From JANPJV01 sp031425695 (GTDB taxonomy: Bacteria > Pseudomonadota > Gammaproteobacteria > Xanthomonadales > SZUA-5): DNA of 15,143 nucleotides. Shown piece after piece: positions 6,351 to 13,110 of this stretch (within the stretch, counting starts at the first letter, position 1; each line of letters opens with the position of its first letter). The stretch lies in assembly GCA_031425695.1 (NCBI GenBank), contig JANPJV010000007.1:1-15143 (forward strand), read 5' to 3'. The translations under genes were made by a program, and so were the position numbers. Below the pieces are notes generated by a model. It was not told the origin of the DNA. It ran no database searches and worked only from the letters and a program-made list of their open reading frames with translations.

Positions 6351-7640
6351 TTAATCTGTCCGGAGCGCCCGAGCCCGTCCGCGCTCGATGTCGACGCCAC
6401 TGATCACAATCAGGCCGAAGATGAAGAACACGCCGGTGCACAGCATCGCGAGGCGGTGGTTGCCGGCGAACGCGTAGCTGGCGATGCCATAGCTGATGGG
6501 TCCGATGATGCTGGCCAGGCGCACGGCGAGGCTCCACAGGCCGAAGCATTCGGCGACGCGCGTCGGTGGCGCCAGGTAGCCGACGATCGCGCGTCCAGCC
6601 GATTGCGACGCGCCCATGGCCAGGCCGGCAATATTCGCGGCGAGCCAGAACAGCGGCCGGGTCGTTGCGAAAAAGGCCAGCAGGACCATGATGATCCACG
6701 CGACCAGTGCCAGCTGCAGCGCGCGCCGGTGGCCGATGCGGTCCTGCACCTGCCCGAAGAAGAAGGCGCCGATCGCCGCAGTCACGTTGACCGCGATCAC
6801 CAATAGCAGGGTGTCGACAAAGTTGAAGCCCATGGCCTGCTGCGCGTAGACGGCCGCCAGCGCGACCACCACGGCGACACCCGACTGGTAGCCCGCGATC
6901 GCAATCAGCATCCGGCGCAGGTCACGAAACTCGGAACTGTCGCGCCAGCTCTGGCGGATGCGCCCGAAGGCCAGGTCCACCAACGAACCCTGGTGGGGAA
7001 CCGATTGGGCATGTTCCTTCAGCAGGACGAAGCTCGGCAGCGCCGCTACCGCGAAGAAGATGGCGGTGATCAACATGCAGCCGGGCACGTAGTCGGCCGC
7101 GGTCCCGCCCCCTGCTTCGCTGATCTTGATATAGGCCAGGCAGATCCCGAGCGCAGCGAGCCCGCCCGCATAGCCGAGCGCCCAGCCGTAGCCGGATAAT
7201 CGACCCAGCGCTTCACCACGCCCCAGCAACGGCAACCAGGCGCCGATGAGCCCCTCGCCCAGCCCGAATCCGACCGCCGACAGCACCACGAAAAACACCG
7301 CGATCGCGATATCGCCGGGCCCGACCCACATCAGCCCGAGCGTGCCGAGCACGCACGCGAGCGTGCTCATCGCCAGGTAGCCTTTCTTGCGGCCATGGAG
7401 ATCCGCGGCCGCGCCAGCGATCGGACCGAGCAACATCACCACGGCTGCTGCAAAAGACAGCGCGCTGGTCCACAACAAGGTGCCCCAGGCTTCGCCGCGG
7501 GTCACCGTGGACACGAAATAGGCGTTGAAGACCGCGGTCGAAACCACGGTCGTGTAACTCGAGTTGGCGAAATCGTACAGCGCCCACGCCCAGAATTCGC
7601 GACGCCGGACTCCCGGTTGCAGCAGTGCAGGCAAGCTCAT
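6351..7640 (-). CDS. MFS transporter, UMF1 / Atg22-like family
   Basis: A 429-residue integral membrane protein with about 12 hydrophobic segments. The N-terminal WAWALYDFANSSY (residues 18-29) is the hallmark of the UMF1 (Atg22-like, PF11700) branch of the major facilitator superfamily. The loop after the second membrane segment contains GAAADLHGRKKG, the MFS motif A form, and a matching QVQDRIGHRRA occurs in the second half. The yeast relative exports amino acids from the vacuole; bacterial substrates are not established and none is claimed here. ATG 7640 is preceded by a weak GAG about 8 nt upstream. It lies 152 nt downstream of uppP on the same strand, separated by a REP pair, and is followed by an inverted repeat 7 nt after its stop. 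Confidence 0.9.
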   Translation of the reverse strand: MSLPALLQPGVRRREFWAWALYDFANSSYTTVVSTAVFNAYFVSTVTRGEAWGTLLWTSALSFAAAVVMLLGPIAGAAADLHGRKKGYLAMSTLACVLGTLGLMWVGPGDIAIAVFFVVLSAVGFGLGEGLIGAWLPLLGRGEALGRLSGYGWALGYAGGLAALGICLAYIKISEAGGGTAADYVPGCMLITAIFFAVAALPSFVLLKEHAQSVPHQGSLVDLAFGRIRQSWRDSSEFRDLRRMLIAIAGYQSGVAVVVALAAVYAQQAMGFNFVDTLLLVIAVNVTAAIGAFFFGQVQDRIGHRRALQLALVAWIIMVLLAFFATTRPLFWLAANIAGLAMGASQSAGRAIVGYLAPPTRVAECFGLWSLAVRLASIIGPISYGIASYAFAGNHRLAMLCTGVFFIFGLIVISGVDIERGRARALRTD

Positions 7641-7720
7641 CGGCGTCTCGTGCGGTCGATCGGCGGAGCATGCCTGATCGAATGTGGCGGGCGCGCTGTC
7701 GTGAGGGCGCGGCCGACTTT

Positions 7721-7796
7721 GTAGCCCGGGTAAGCGCAGCGCACCCGGGGACCCGGGGCCCTGTTCCCGCGTGCGCCTGCGGCTTACACGGCCTAC
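7721..7796. repeat. Inverted pair of GTAG REP-like elements touching the uppP stop codon
   Basis: A plus copy starts GTAG at 7721 and contains CCCGGGT...ACCCGGG around GCGCAGCGC (to 7750). A minus copy starts GTAG at 7796 and contains CCGTGT...ACGCGG around GCCGCAGGC (to about 7768). Both follow the pattern GTAG, stem, TAAGC-GCAG-GCGCAC, stem. The minus-strand TAG of the second GTAG (7795-7793) is also the uppP stop codon. Elements of this GTAGCCCGGGTAAGC type are common interspersed repeats in gammaproteobacteria. Confidence 0.75.
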
Positions 7797-8617
7797 GGAA
7801 GCGTGGCGGCGCCGCCTACCGCGAACAGCACCAGCAGGACCACGCCCAGCACCACGCGATAGACGAAGAACGGCAGCACGCCCAAGCGGCGGATGATGCT
7901 CAGGAAGAAGTGGATGCAGGCATAGCCGGCAAAGGCACTGATCACGGCGCCAATCCAGAAGCTCTGCTGGTCGACGCCACCTTGGCCGCGCAGCATCTCG
8001 ACAACGCCATGCAGGGCTGCCGCTGCCGTAATCGGTACGGCGAGCAGGAACGAAAAGCGCGCTGCCGCCTGGCGCTCGAGACCGAGCAGCAGGCCGGCGC
8101 TCATGGTGATGCCCGATCGCGAAACCCCCGGGATCAGCGCCAGGGCCTGCGCAAATCCGATCAGCACCGCATCGCGCACCGACAGCGACCGCTCGCCGCG
8201 GGTGGCGCTGGACGCGCGCGCAAAGGCCACCAGCAAGACAGTGCCGAAAACGATCTGGGTGATGCCGATCACCAGGTAATTGCGCAGCGCGACCGCGTTG
8301 GCGTCGCCTAGGAGCAACGCCGCAATGCCGCCAGGAATGGTCGCCAGCGTGAGCCCGACCAGCATGCGCTGGTCATCGTCGAGCGGCGTGCCCGGCCGCC
8401 AGGCCAAGGCCGCGCGGCCGAGACGCAGCCAGTCGTCGCGGAAATACACCAGCACCGCGAACAGCGTGCCGAGATGCAGGCCCAGATCGAAGATCAGCCC
8501 CTGGTAGCCCCAGCCCAGCCATTCGCCGACCAGGAACAGATGCGCCGACGAAGAGATCGGCAGGAACTCGGTGAGCGCCTGAACGAGCGCCAAGATCAAG
8601 ATTTGCAAAAAGTCCAA
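7793..8617 (-). CDS. uppP: Undecaprenyl-diphosphatase (BacA/UppP family)
   Basis: UppP removes a phosphate from undecaprenyl diphosphate in the inner membrane, regenerating the lipid carrier for peptidoglycan and other envelope polymers; its overproduction is known to give bacitracin resistance. The 274 residues match the family (273 in E. coli). ALTEFLPISSSAH (residues 14-26) contains the conserved glutamate (Glu17) and the first active-site loop. PGVSRSG (163-169) is the second loop, with the catalytic arginine. About eight membrane segments are visible. The start is TTG at 8617: no ATG or GTG lies in frame close by, and a start here gives the standard MDFLQ...QALTEF beginning. The ribosome site is weak (GGAC about 7 nt upstream). 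The stop codon is shared with a REP-like element. It lies downstream of engB on the same strand. Confidence 0.95.
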   Translation of the reverse strand: MDFLQILILALVQALTEFLPISSSAHLFLVGEWLGWGYQGLIFDLGLHLGTLFAVLVYFRDDWLRLGRAALAWRPGTPLDDDQRMLVGLTLATIPGGIAALLLGDANAVALRNYLVIGITQIVFGTVLLVAFARASSATRGERSLSVRDAVLIGFAQALALIPGVSRSGITMSAGLLLGLERQAAARFSFLLAVPITAAAALHGVVEMLRGQGGVDQQSFWIGAVISAFAGYACIHFFLSIIRRLGVLPFFVYRVVLGVVLLVLFAVGGAATLP

Positions 8618-8652
8618 GGTGCGGTCCGATGGGGTTCAAAGAGAAGAGCTTT

Positions 8653-8781
8653 ATCCACAGATTACATGGATGAAAAGCGGATTAAGTCGATGCAAGCAAG
8701 CGAACTTTGGATGCGTGCGGCGCCCCGGGACTACCCGCTTTAATCTGCGTCATCCGCTTTTCATCTGTGTAATCTGTGGAT
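8653..8781. repeat. Inverted repeat of AGATTACA/AGATGAAA units, downstream of engB
   Basis: The arms 8653-8682 and 8752-8781 are reverse complements at 28 of 30 positions; a looser continuation (AATCTGCGT at 8742-8750) extends the right arm. The spacer is about 70 nt, or about 50 nt counting the extension. ATCCACAGATTACA begins each arm on its own strand. The right arm ends 4 nt from the engB stop codon; the left arm begins 35 nt upstream of the uppP start. This is a form of a repeat scattered through many bacterial genomes, recognisable in spurious translations as STDYTDEKR or LICVICG words. Confidence 0.88.
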
Positions 8782-8785
8782 GGCT

Positions 8786-9439
8786 TCAGGCGTTTGCTTG
8801 CGTTTCCCCGGCAGGAGCCGCGAGCAACGTTGCAATCACCCGGCGCGCCTCGGCGAGGCCGGTCTTGGCGTGGGCGGAGAACACCAGGGCCTCGGCGCTG
8901 ACGCCGAGTGCCTCGATTTCGCGCAATACGCGCTTGCGGGTCTCCAATGCCGGGCCTCGGTTGAGCTTGTCGGCCTTGCTCAGCAGCACCACGCACGGCA
9001 ACTCACGCGCCCGGCAATAGGCGAGCATCTGCTGGTCGAAATCGGTCAATGCGTGGCGGATATCGCTCACCACGACGATGCCGCTCAACGAGCGCCGATC
9101 GGTCACGTAGGCATCGATCAGCGTGTGCCACGCGCGCTTGATCGCCAGCGGGACCTTGGCATAACCGTAACCCGGCAGGTCGACCAGCCGCTCGTCCGGG
9201 TCGAGGCCAAACACCACCAGGTGCTGGGTGCGCCCGGGCGTCTTTGACGTCCGCGCGAGCGCGTTCTGGTCGACGATCGCATTCAATGCGCTCGACTTGC
9301 CCGCATTCGAGCGCCCGGCAAAGGCGATCTCCCGGCCCTTGTCCTCCGGCAACGGATACAGCTCCGGGGTGCTCAGGATAAACGCCGCCCGCCGAAACTT
9401 GCGTTCCAGGTCAGCGTCGCTGGGTGGCGCTTCGGTCAT
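8786..9439 (-). CDS. engB: Ribosome-biogenesis GTP-binding protein EngB (YihA/YsxC)
   Basis: EngB is an essential GTPase needed for assembly of the large ribosomal subunit. The 217-residue protein has all G motifs: G1 GRSNAGKSS at residues 42-50, the TPGRTQ switch at 67-72, G3 DLPGYGYA at 87-94, G4 SKAD at 154-157 and G5 SAH at 188-190. ATG 9439 (MTEAPP) is chosen because it gives the normal length. The frame stays open far upstream, but only across DNA that encodes cytochrome c4 and DsbA on the other strand. No clear ribosome site is seen, and TAAATT 27 nt upstream (9471-9466) could be a -10 box giving a very short leader. It is divergent from cytochrome c4; engB next to cytochrome c4 and dsbA is a conserved arrangement in gammaproteobacteria. 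Confidence 0.97.
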   Translation of the reverse strand: MTEAPPSDADLERKFRRAAFILSTPELYPLPEDKGREIAFAGRSNAGKSSALNAIVDQNALARTSKTPGRTQHLVVFGLDPDERLVDLPGYGYAKVPLAIKRAWHTLIDAYVTDRRSLSGIVVVSDIRHALTDFDQQMLAYCRARELPCVVLLSKADKLNRGPALETRKRVLREIEALGVSAEALVFSAHAKTGLAEARRVIATLLAAPAGETQANA

Positions 9440-9500
9440 TGGTTCGGGTCGCTCGAGGGTGCGGCAATTTACAGCAAACGGTTGGAGCTGGTTGGTGGTT

Positions 9501-9580
9501 GTTGGTTCCTGGTTGCTGGATCGAAGCGGAACGCTTGTGGATCCCGCTCTCAAGCCAGGAACCAGGAACCAGGAACCAAT
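9501..9580. repeat. Inverted repeat of GGTTCCT units between engB and cytochrome c4
   Basis: GTTGGTTCCTGG... (9501-9519) pairs with ...CCAGGAACCAAT (9562-9580) at 17 of 19 positions; the right side repeats the 7-nt unit CCAGGAA three times (from 9555). The 42-nt spacer contains a small hairpin AAGCG-GAA-CGCTT (9524-9536). Unlike the other repeats of this plan it sits at the 5' ends of two divergent genes, between their candidate -10 boxes. Confidence 0.8.
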
Positions 9581-9590
9581 ACGCCTCGTG

Positions 9591-9596
9591 TAGAAT
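9591..9596 (+). promoter_or_regulatory. Candidate -10 box of the cytochrome c4 gene
   Basis: TAGAAT at 9591-9596 lies 62 nt upstream of the cytochrome c4 start. No convincing -35 box is present at the standard distance, where the inverted repeat ends instead. Weak by-eye call. Confidence 0.3.
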
Positions 9597-9658
9597 CGCG
9601 CCCCTTGTCGCACTTGGTTGTGCGCGCCCCCTATTTCTTGGCTGGAACCGGAACCGCT

Positions 9659-10300
9659 ATGAAGTTCAGTCCCTTGTTCGCCTTCTTGACCGCGGCCTGC
9701 TCGATACCGGCGTGGGCGGCCGATGTTGTTGCTGTGGGCGATGCCGCTGCGGGCGAAAAGAAGGCCGCAGTGTGCGCGGCCTGCCACGGCATGGATGGCA
9801 ACGCCACCGATCCGCAGTACCCGAATCTGGCCGGGCAGCATGAGGCGTACATCGCCACCCAGCTGGCGCACTTCAAGTCCGGCGTACGCGAGAACGCGAT
9901 CATGGTTGCGTTCGCCGCACCGCTGTCGGAACAGGACATGCTCGATATCGGCGCGTTCTTCGCCAAGCAGGCGCGCAAGCCGGGCCTGGCCGACGACGCC
10001 TATCTCGATGCCGGTCAGCGCCTTTACCGCGGTGGCGACGCGGCACGCGCGATTCCCGCATGCATGGCCTGCCACGGTCCGGATGGCCGTGGCAATCCGG
10101 TCACCGGTTATCCGGCCGTGGCTGGCCAGCATGCGCAATACACGGCGGGGATGCTCAAGCGCTTCCGCGACGGCGCCGCGTTCGGCGCACCGGACGATGC
10201 GCAGGCGAAGATCATGGCGCAGATTGCCGCTAAATTGACTGACCAGGACATCGAGGCACTGGCATCGACGCTGCAAGGACTCCATTCGGCGAGCCCTTGA
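9659..10300 (+). CDS. cc4: Dihaem cytochrome c4, periplasmic
   Basis: A 213-residue secreted protein with a signal peptide ending AWA at about residue 20 and two class I cytochrome c domains. The haem-binding motifs are CAACH (39-43) and CMACH (135-139), with Met82 and Met186 as probable sixth ligands. The duplicated layout, with GxGN and YPxLAGQ / YPAVAGQ after each haem site, is diagnostic for cytochrome c4. These proteins carry electrons in the periplasm to terminal oxidases such as the cbb3 type. The start at 9659 gives the signal peptide directly; GGAACC about 9 nt upstream is a weak ribosome site. It is the first plus-strand gene after the divergent engB, and 114 nt before dsbA. Confidence 0.95.
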   Translation: MKFSPLFAFLTAACSIPAWAADVVAVGDAAAGEKKAAVCAACHGMDGNATDPQYPNLAGQHEAYIATQLAHFKSGVRENAIMVAFAAPLSEQDMLDIGAFFAKQARKPGLADDAYLDAGQRLYRGGDAARAIPACMACHGPDGRGNPVTGYPAVAGQHAQYTAGMLKRFRDGAAFGAPDDAQAKIMAQIAAKLTDQDIEALASTLQGLHSASP

Positions 10301-10414
10301 GGCAGACCGTCGCGGCGCTAAGCCTCGCTTCATCGGCTTTCTGTCAGGCTCTGTTCCCAGTGCAGTAATTGGCACGCACTGCTTACTAACCCGTCCTTCT
10401 GAGGAATTCGTTCG

Positions 10415-11071
10415 ATGCGCTTTTTCGCAGCCGCTGTCCTGTCCCTGGTCTTTGCGCTCCCCGCCTGCGCGCAGTCGACCGCTCCTGTGCAACCGGCCGA
10501 TCCCGTACTCGGCAAGAATTACTTCGCGATCGAGCCGGTCCAGCCGACCACGTCGGGGAACAAGATCGAAGTGCTCGAAGTGTTCATGTACACCTGCGCG
10601 CACTGCTATGACCTCGAGCCCTACCTCATCAAGTGGAAAGCCACGCAGCCCAAGGATGTCGCCTACACGCCATTCCCGGCCGCCTGGAACGCCGGCGCCG
10701 AGCCCTTTGCCCGCGTTTTCTACGCTGCCGAGACGCTGGGCATCCTCGAAAAGAGCCATGGCGCGATGTTCGAGGCGATCCACAAGACGCACACGCCTTT
10801 CAGCAGCCTGGAAGACATTGCCCAGTGGTACACCCAGTTCGGCGTGACCAAGGAAGCCTTCCTGAGTGCCGCCAATTCCTTCGCGGTCAACACCAAGTTG
10901 AATCGCGCCAAGGCAATGGTGCCGCGCTGGGGTGTCGCTGGCACGCCGACGATCATCGTCAACGGCAAGTACCGTTTCGACGTCTCGAGTGCCGGCGGCC
11001 ATCAGAACATCGGCCCCATGATCGATTTCCTGGTGAAGAAAGAGCGGGCCGCCATGGTCGCTGCGAAGTGA
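10415..11071 (+). CDS. dsbA: Thiol:disulfide interchange protein DsbA
   Basis: DsbA oxidises cysteine pairs in proteins arriving in the periplasm. The 218-residue precursor has a signal peptide over residues 1-19, with ACA before Gln20 as the likely cleavage site. LPAC at 15-18 resembles a lipobox, but proline at -2 makes lipidation doubtful. The active site is Cys61-Ala-His-Cys64 in FMYTCAHCYDLEP, against CPHC in E. coli; the AH dipeptide is a natural variant. The cis-proline loop is GTPTIIVNG, and the helical insertion between them is present. GAGGAA about 8 nt upstream supports ATG 10415. It follows cytochrome c4 and precedes a phosphatase-family gene by 23 nt, an order also found in pseudomonads. 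Confidence 0.95.
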   Translation: MRFFAAAVLSLVFALPACAQSTAPVQPADPVLGKNYFAIEPVQPTTSGNKIEVLEVFMYTCAHCYDLEPYLIKWKATQPKDVAYTPFPAAWNAGAEPFARVFYAAETLGILEKSHGAMFEAIHKTHTPFSSLEDIAQWYTQFGVTKEAFLSAANSFAVNTKLNRAKAMVPRWGVAGTPTIIVNGKYRFDVSSAGGHQNIGPMIDFLVKKERAAMVAAK

Positions 11072-11094
11072 GGTCCTGACGCGGGCGGACTTCC

Positions 11095-11910
11095 ATGCCC
11101 GCGCGACTGGTCGAACGCAAGGAGGCTCGCGCTGATGGCGCGAGCCTTCGGCTGTTCTGCTTCAACATCCATGCGGGCAATGCCCAGAACACCTTTCGCG
11201 AATATCTGACGCGCGGCTGGCGCCACTTCCTGCCGGATTCGGGCAAGCACAAGAATCTCTCCGAACTCGGCCGCCAGCTGGCGGAAGTCGATATCGCGGG
11301 CCTCCAGGAAGTAGACGCGGGCAGCCTGCGCTCGGGCTTCATGAACCAGGCGTCTTTCATCGCCGAAGCTTCGGGCTTTCCCTATTGGTGGCAGCAGCGC
11401 AACCGCCGCGTCGGGCCGATTGCCGAATCCAGCAACTGCCTGCTCAGCCGCGCGCAGCCGAGCCTGGTGCAGGACCATCCGCTGCCCGGCCGGGTGCCGG
11501 GACGCGGCGCCATTCTCGCCGTCTACGGCGAAGGCCCGGACGCGCTCGCCGTGGTCATGTCACATCTCTCGCTCGGCCAGCAGGCGCGCAGCCGCCAGTT
11601 CGACTTCGTGCGCGAGCTGATCCAGCCGTACCGCCATGCGGTAGTCATGGGCGATCTCAACTGCGAGCCCGGTCACGCCAGCTTCAAACGCTTCCTCGAC
11701 AAGTCCGGCCTCGCCGTGCCGGGCCCGAAGGCGCTCAACACCTATCCGGCGTGGATGCCAGAGCGCTCAATCGACCACATCCTGGTCTCGGCCGATATTC
11801 CCGTCCTGCGCTACGAAGTCCCAGCACTGCTGCTGTCCGACCACCTGCCCGTCGCCGTCGACATCACGCTGCCGCCAGGGGTCAAGTTCGTGCGGCCGGT
11901 GAAGAAGTAG
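11095..11910 (+). CDS. Endonuclease/exonuclease/phosphatase family protein
   Basis: A 271-residue protein of the EEP superfamily (PF03372), metal-dependent phosphoesterases acting on nucleic acids, phospholipids or inositol phosphates. All signature blocks are present: FCFNIHAG near residue 24, LQEVD near 70, SHLSLG, MGDLNCEP near 185, SIDHIL and SDHLPV near the C-terminus. These supply the catalytic His/Asp pair and the metal-binding Asn and Glu. There is no obvious signal peptide, so it is probably cytoplasmic. It starts 23 nt after dsbA, with GGCGGA as the likely ribosome site, and should share its transcript. The same family occurs next to dsbA in pseudomonads. The substrate cannot be told from sequence. 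A REP-like pair starts 21 nt after the stop, facing the convergent permease gene. Confidence 0.92.
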   Translation: MPARLVERKEARADGASLRLFCFNIHAGNAQNTFREYLTRGWRHFLPDSGKHKNLSELGRQLAEVDIAGLQEVDAGSLRSGFMNQASFIAEASGFPYWWQQRNRRVGPIAESSNCLLSRAQPSLVQDHPLPGRVPGRGAILAVYGEGPDALAVVMSHLSLGQQARSRQFDFVRELIQPYRHAVVMGDLNCEPGHASFKRFLDKSGLAVPGPKALNTYPAWMPERSIDHILVSADIPVLRYEVPALLLSDHLPVAVDITLPPGVKFVRPVKK

Positions 11911-11931
11911 AGGCGGTTCTCCCCGGTAGAA

Positions 11932-12010
11932 GTAGGCCGGGTCTTATGCGCCCGCAATGCGCCGATTTTCGCGTTGACATCACGAGCGCAAAGCGCCCGG
12001 CTTTGACTAC
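11932..12010 (+). repeat. GTAG repeat copy A (about 79 nt)
   Basis: The element starts GTAGGCCGGGTC, ends CCCGGC followed by TTTGACTAC, and contains TATGCGCCCGC and GAGCGCAAAGCGCC inside. GCCGGG and CCCGGC near the ends can pair, and GTAG/CTAC close the outside. It is the first of three copies in this window and lies 21 nt beyond the phosphatase-family stop. Confidence 0.78.
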
Positions 12011-12030
12011 AGAGCGACCTTATCCTCTCC

Positions 12031-12107
12031 GTAGCAGCAGCCGGGCGCCTTGCGCTCGACCTGCAATCGCGAACCCGAGGCCGGCGGGCGCATAGGACCC
12101 GGCCTAC
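12031..12107 (-). repeat. GTAG repeat copy B (inverted)
   Basis: Read on the minus strand from GTAG at 12107, it matches copy A: GTAGGCCGGGTCCTATGCGC at the head, GAGCGCAAGGCGCCCGGC near the end, and CTAC at 12031. With A it forms an inverted pair filling the space between the convergent phosphatase and permease genes. It begins 27 nt beyond the permease stop, so it could serve as a shared bidirectional 3' structure. Confidence 0.78.
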
Positions 12108-12134
12108 CTCGGGCCGGTAGTTGCGGCGGTTTCC

Positions 12135-12923
12135 TCACCTATCCATCAGCAACAAGCCCGCCACCAGCAGCAACCACCCCGCGAAGACGATCTTCAGACG
12201 TCCCACAGGCCATCGATGCGCGAGGCCAGCGCCCAGGGGCGCGGTAATGACGCTCATCGAGCCGAGCGCCAGCGCGGGAGCGAGGTCGATCAGGCCGATC
12301 GCCCAGGCCGACAGTCCGGCCGGCGTCTTGGCGAATGCGTAACCGAAGGCCGATGCGAGCGCGATCGGCAGGCCAGCGGCGGCCGAGGTCGCGATCGCCG
12401 TGCGCAAGGGCGCGCCAAGGCGATTCAGCAATGGCACCGTCAACGAGCCGCCGCCAATGCCGACCGCGGCAGAAACCGCGCCGATCACCGCACCACCCGG
12501 AACCAGCCAGCCTTTTGGCAGCGGGACACCCGCGTCAGCCGATTCTTGCCGCGGTCGGCTGACCTGCCAGGCCGCAAATACGCAGAACGCGGCCACGAAC
12601 AGGGTGAGCGCCGAGCGCGAGATCTGGCTGACCACCAGCGCGCCCACGCTGCCGCCGAGCAATAGCCCAGGCGTCAGCCAGGCGAGCGTACGCAGGTCGA
12701 CGGCGCCGCGCCGGTAGTGCGCCGCAGCACTGGCGACCGCGGTCAGCACGATGCTCGCGAGCGAGGTCGCCACCGCCGCGTGCAAGGCGTCGGCCACGGC
12801 TACGCCCTGCCGCGGGAACCACCACGCCAGCGCGGGCACGATGACCAGGCCGCCACCGATGCCGAGCAACCCGGCCATGACCCCGGCGAGAGCGCCGATC
12901 GCCATCAATAACAGGATGTCCAA
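12135..12923 (-). CDS. TauE/SafE family sulfite or anion exporter-like permease
   Basis: A 262-residue membrane protein with about eight hydrophobic segments and the two family repeats: AGLLGIGGG at residues 17-25 in the first half and VGIGGGSLTVP in the second. This is the TauE/SafE (PF01925) family, whose members export sulfite, sulfoacetate or related anions; many remain uncharacterised and no substrate is claimed. The start is taken as TTG 12923, because GAGGGA lies 5 nt upstream and the first membrane segment follows at once; an ATG further upstream (13016) would only add residues translated from repeat copy C. The gene is divergent from slt and convergent with the phosphatase-family gene, and is bracketed by copies of the same GTAG repeat. 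Confidence 0.9.
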   Translation of the reverse strand: MDILLLMAIGALAGVMAGLLGIGGGLVIVPALAWWFPRQGVAVADALHAAVATSLASIVLTAVASAAAHYRRGAVDLRTLAWLTPGLLLGGSVGALVVSQISRSALTLFVAAFCVFAAWQVSRPRQESADAGVPLPKGWLVPGGAVIGAVSAAVGIGGGSLTVPLLNRLGAPLRTAIATSAAAGLPIALASAFGYAFAKTPAGLSAWAIGLIDLAPALALGSMSVITAPLGAGLAHRWPVGRLKIVFAGWLLLVAGLLLMDR

Positions 12924-12942
12924 ATGCTTCCCTCGTTCAGTA

Positions 12943-13019
12943 GTGGGCCGGGTCCTATGCGCCCGCCGGGCTTGATTTTCGCCGACCATGGCAAGCGCAA
13001 GGCGCCCGGCGGTCACGAC
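12943..13019 (+). repeat. GTAG-type repeat copy C
   Basis: It aligns along its whole length with copies A and B: GGCCGGGTCCTATGCGCCCG at the head, GATTTTCGC in the middle shared with A, and AGCGCAAGGCGCCCGGC near the end. The head reads GTGG and the tail CGAC instead of GTAG and CTAC, so it looks decayed. It lies in the divergent gap between the permease gene and slt. Confidence 0.75.
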
Positions 13020-13040
13020 CCTCGTTCAGGGAATCTCTCA

Positions 13041-13052
13041 GGATGTACATCC
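13041..13052. promoter_or_regulatory. 12-bp perfect palindrome upstream of slt
   Basis: GGATGTACATCC is a perfect palindrome 58 nt upstream of the slt start, outside repeat copy C. TAGACT at 13062-13067 downstream could be a -10 box. It may bind a dimeric regulator, but a 12-bp palindrome can occur by chance. Confidence 0.25.
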
Positions 13053-13110
13053 AACGCCTTGTAGACTCGACGATCGCGCGGAACTTGAGCGCAAGTCGGA
13101 GATGAGCTTG

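Noticed and set aside
10299..10326. GAGGC/GCCTC inverted repeat after the cytochrome c4 stop as a terminator
   Set aside because: Only 5 bp with an 18-nt loop and no T run; too weak to call.
9440..11002. A long in-frame extension upstream of engB on the minus strand
   Set aside because: It runs antisense to cytochrome c4 and dsbA and through the 9501-9580 repeat; engB has its normal length from ATG 9439.
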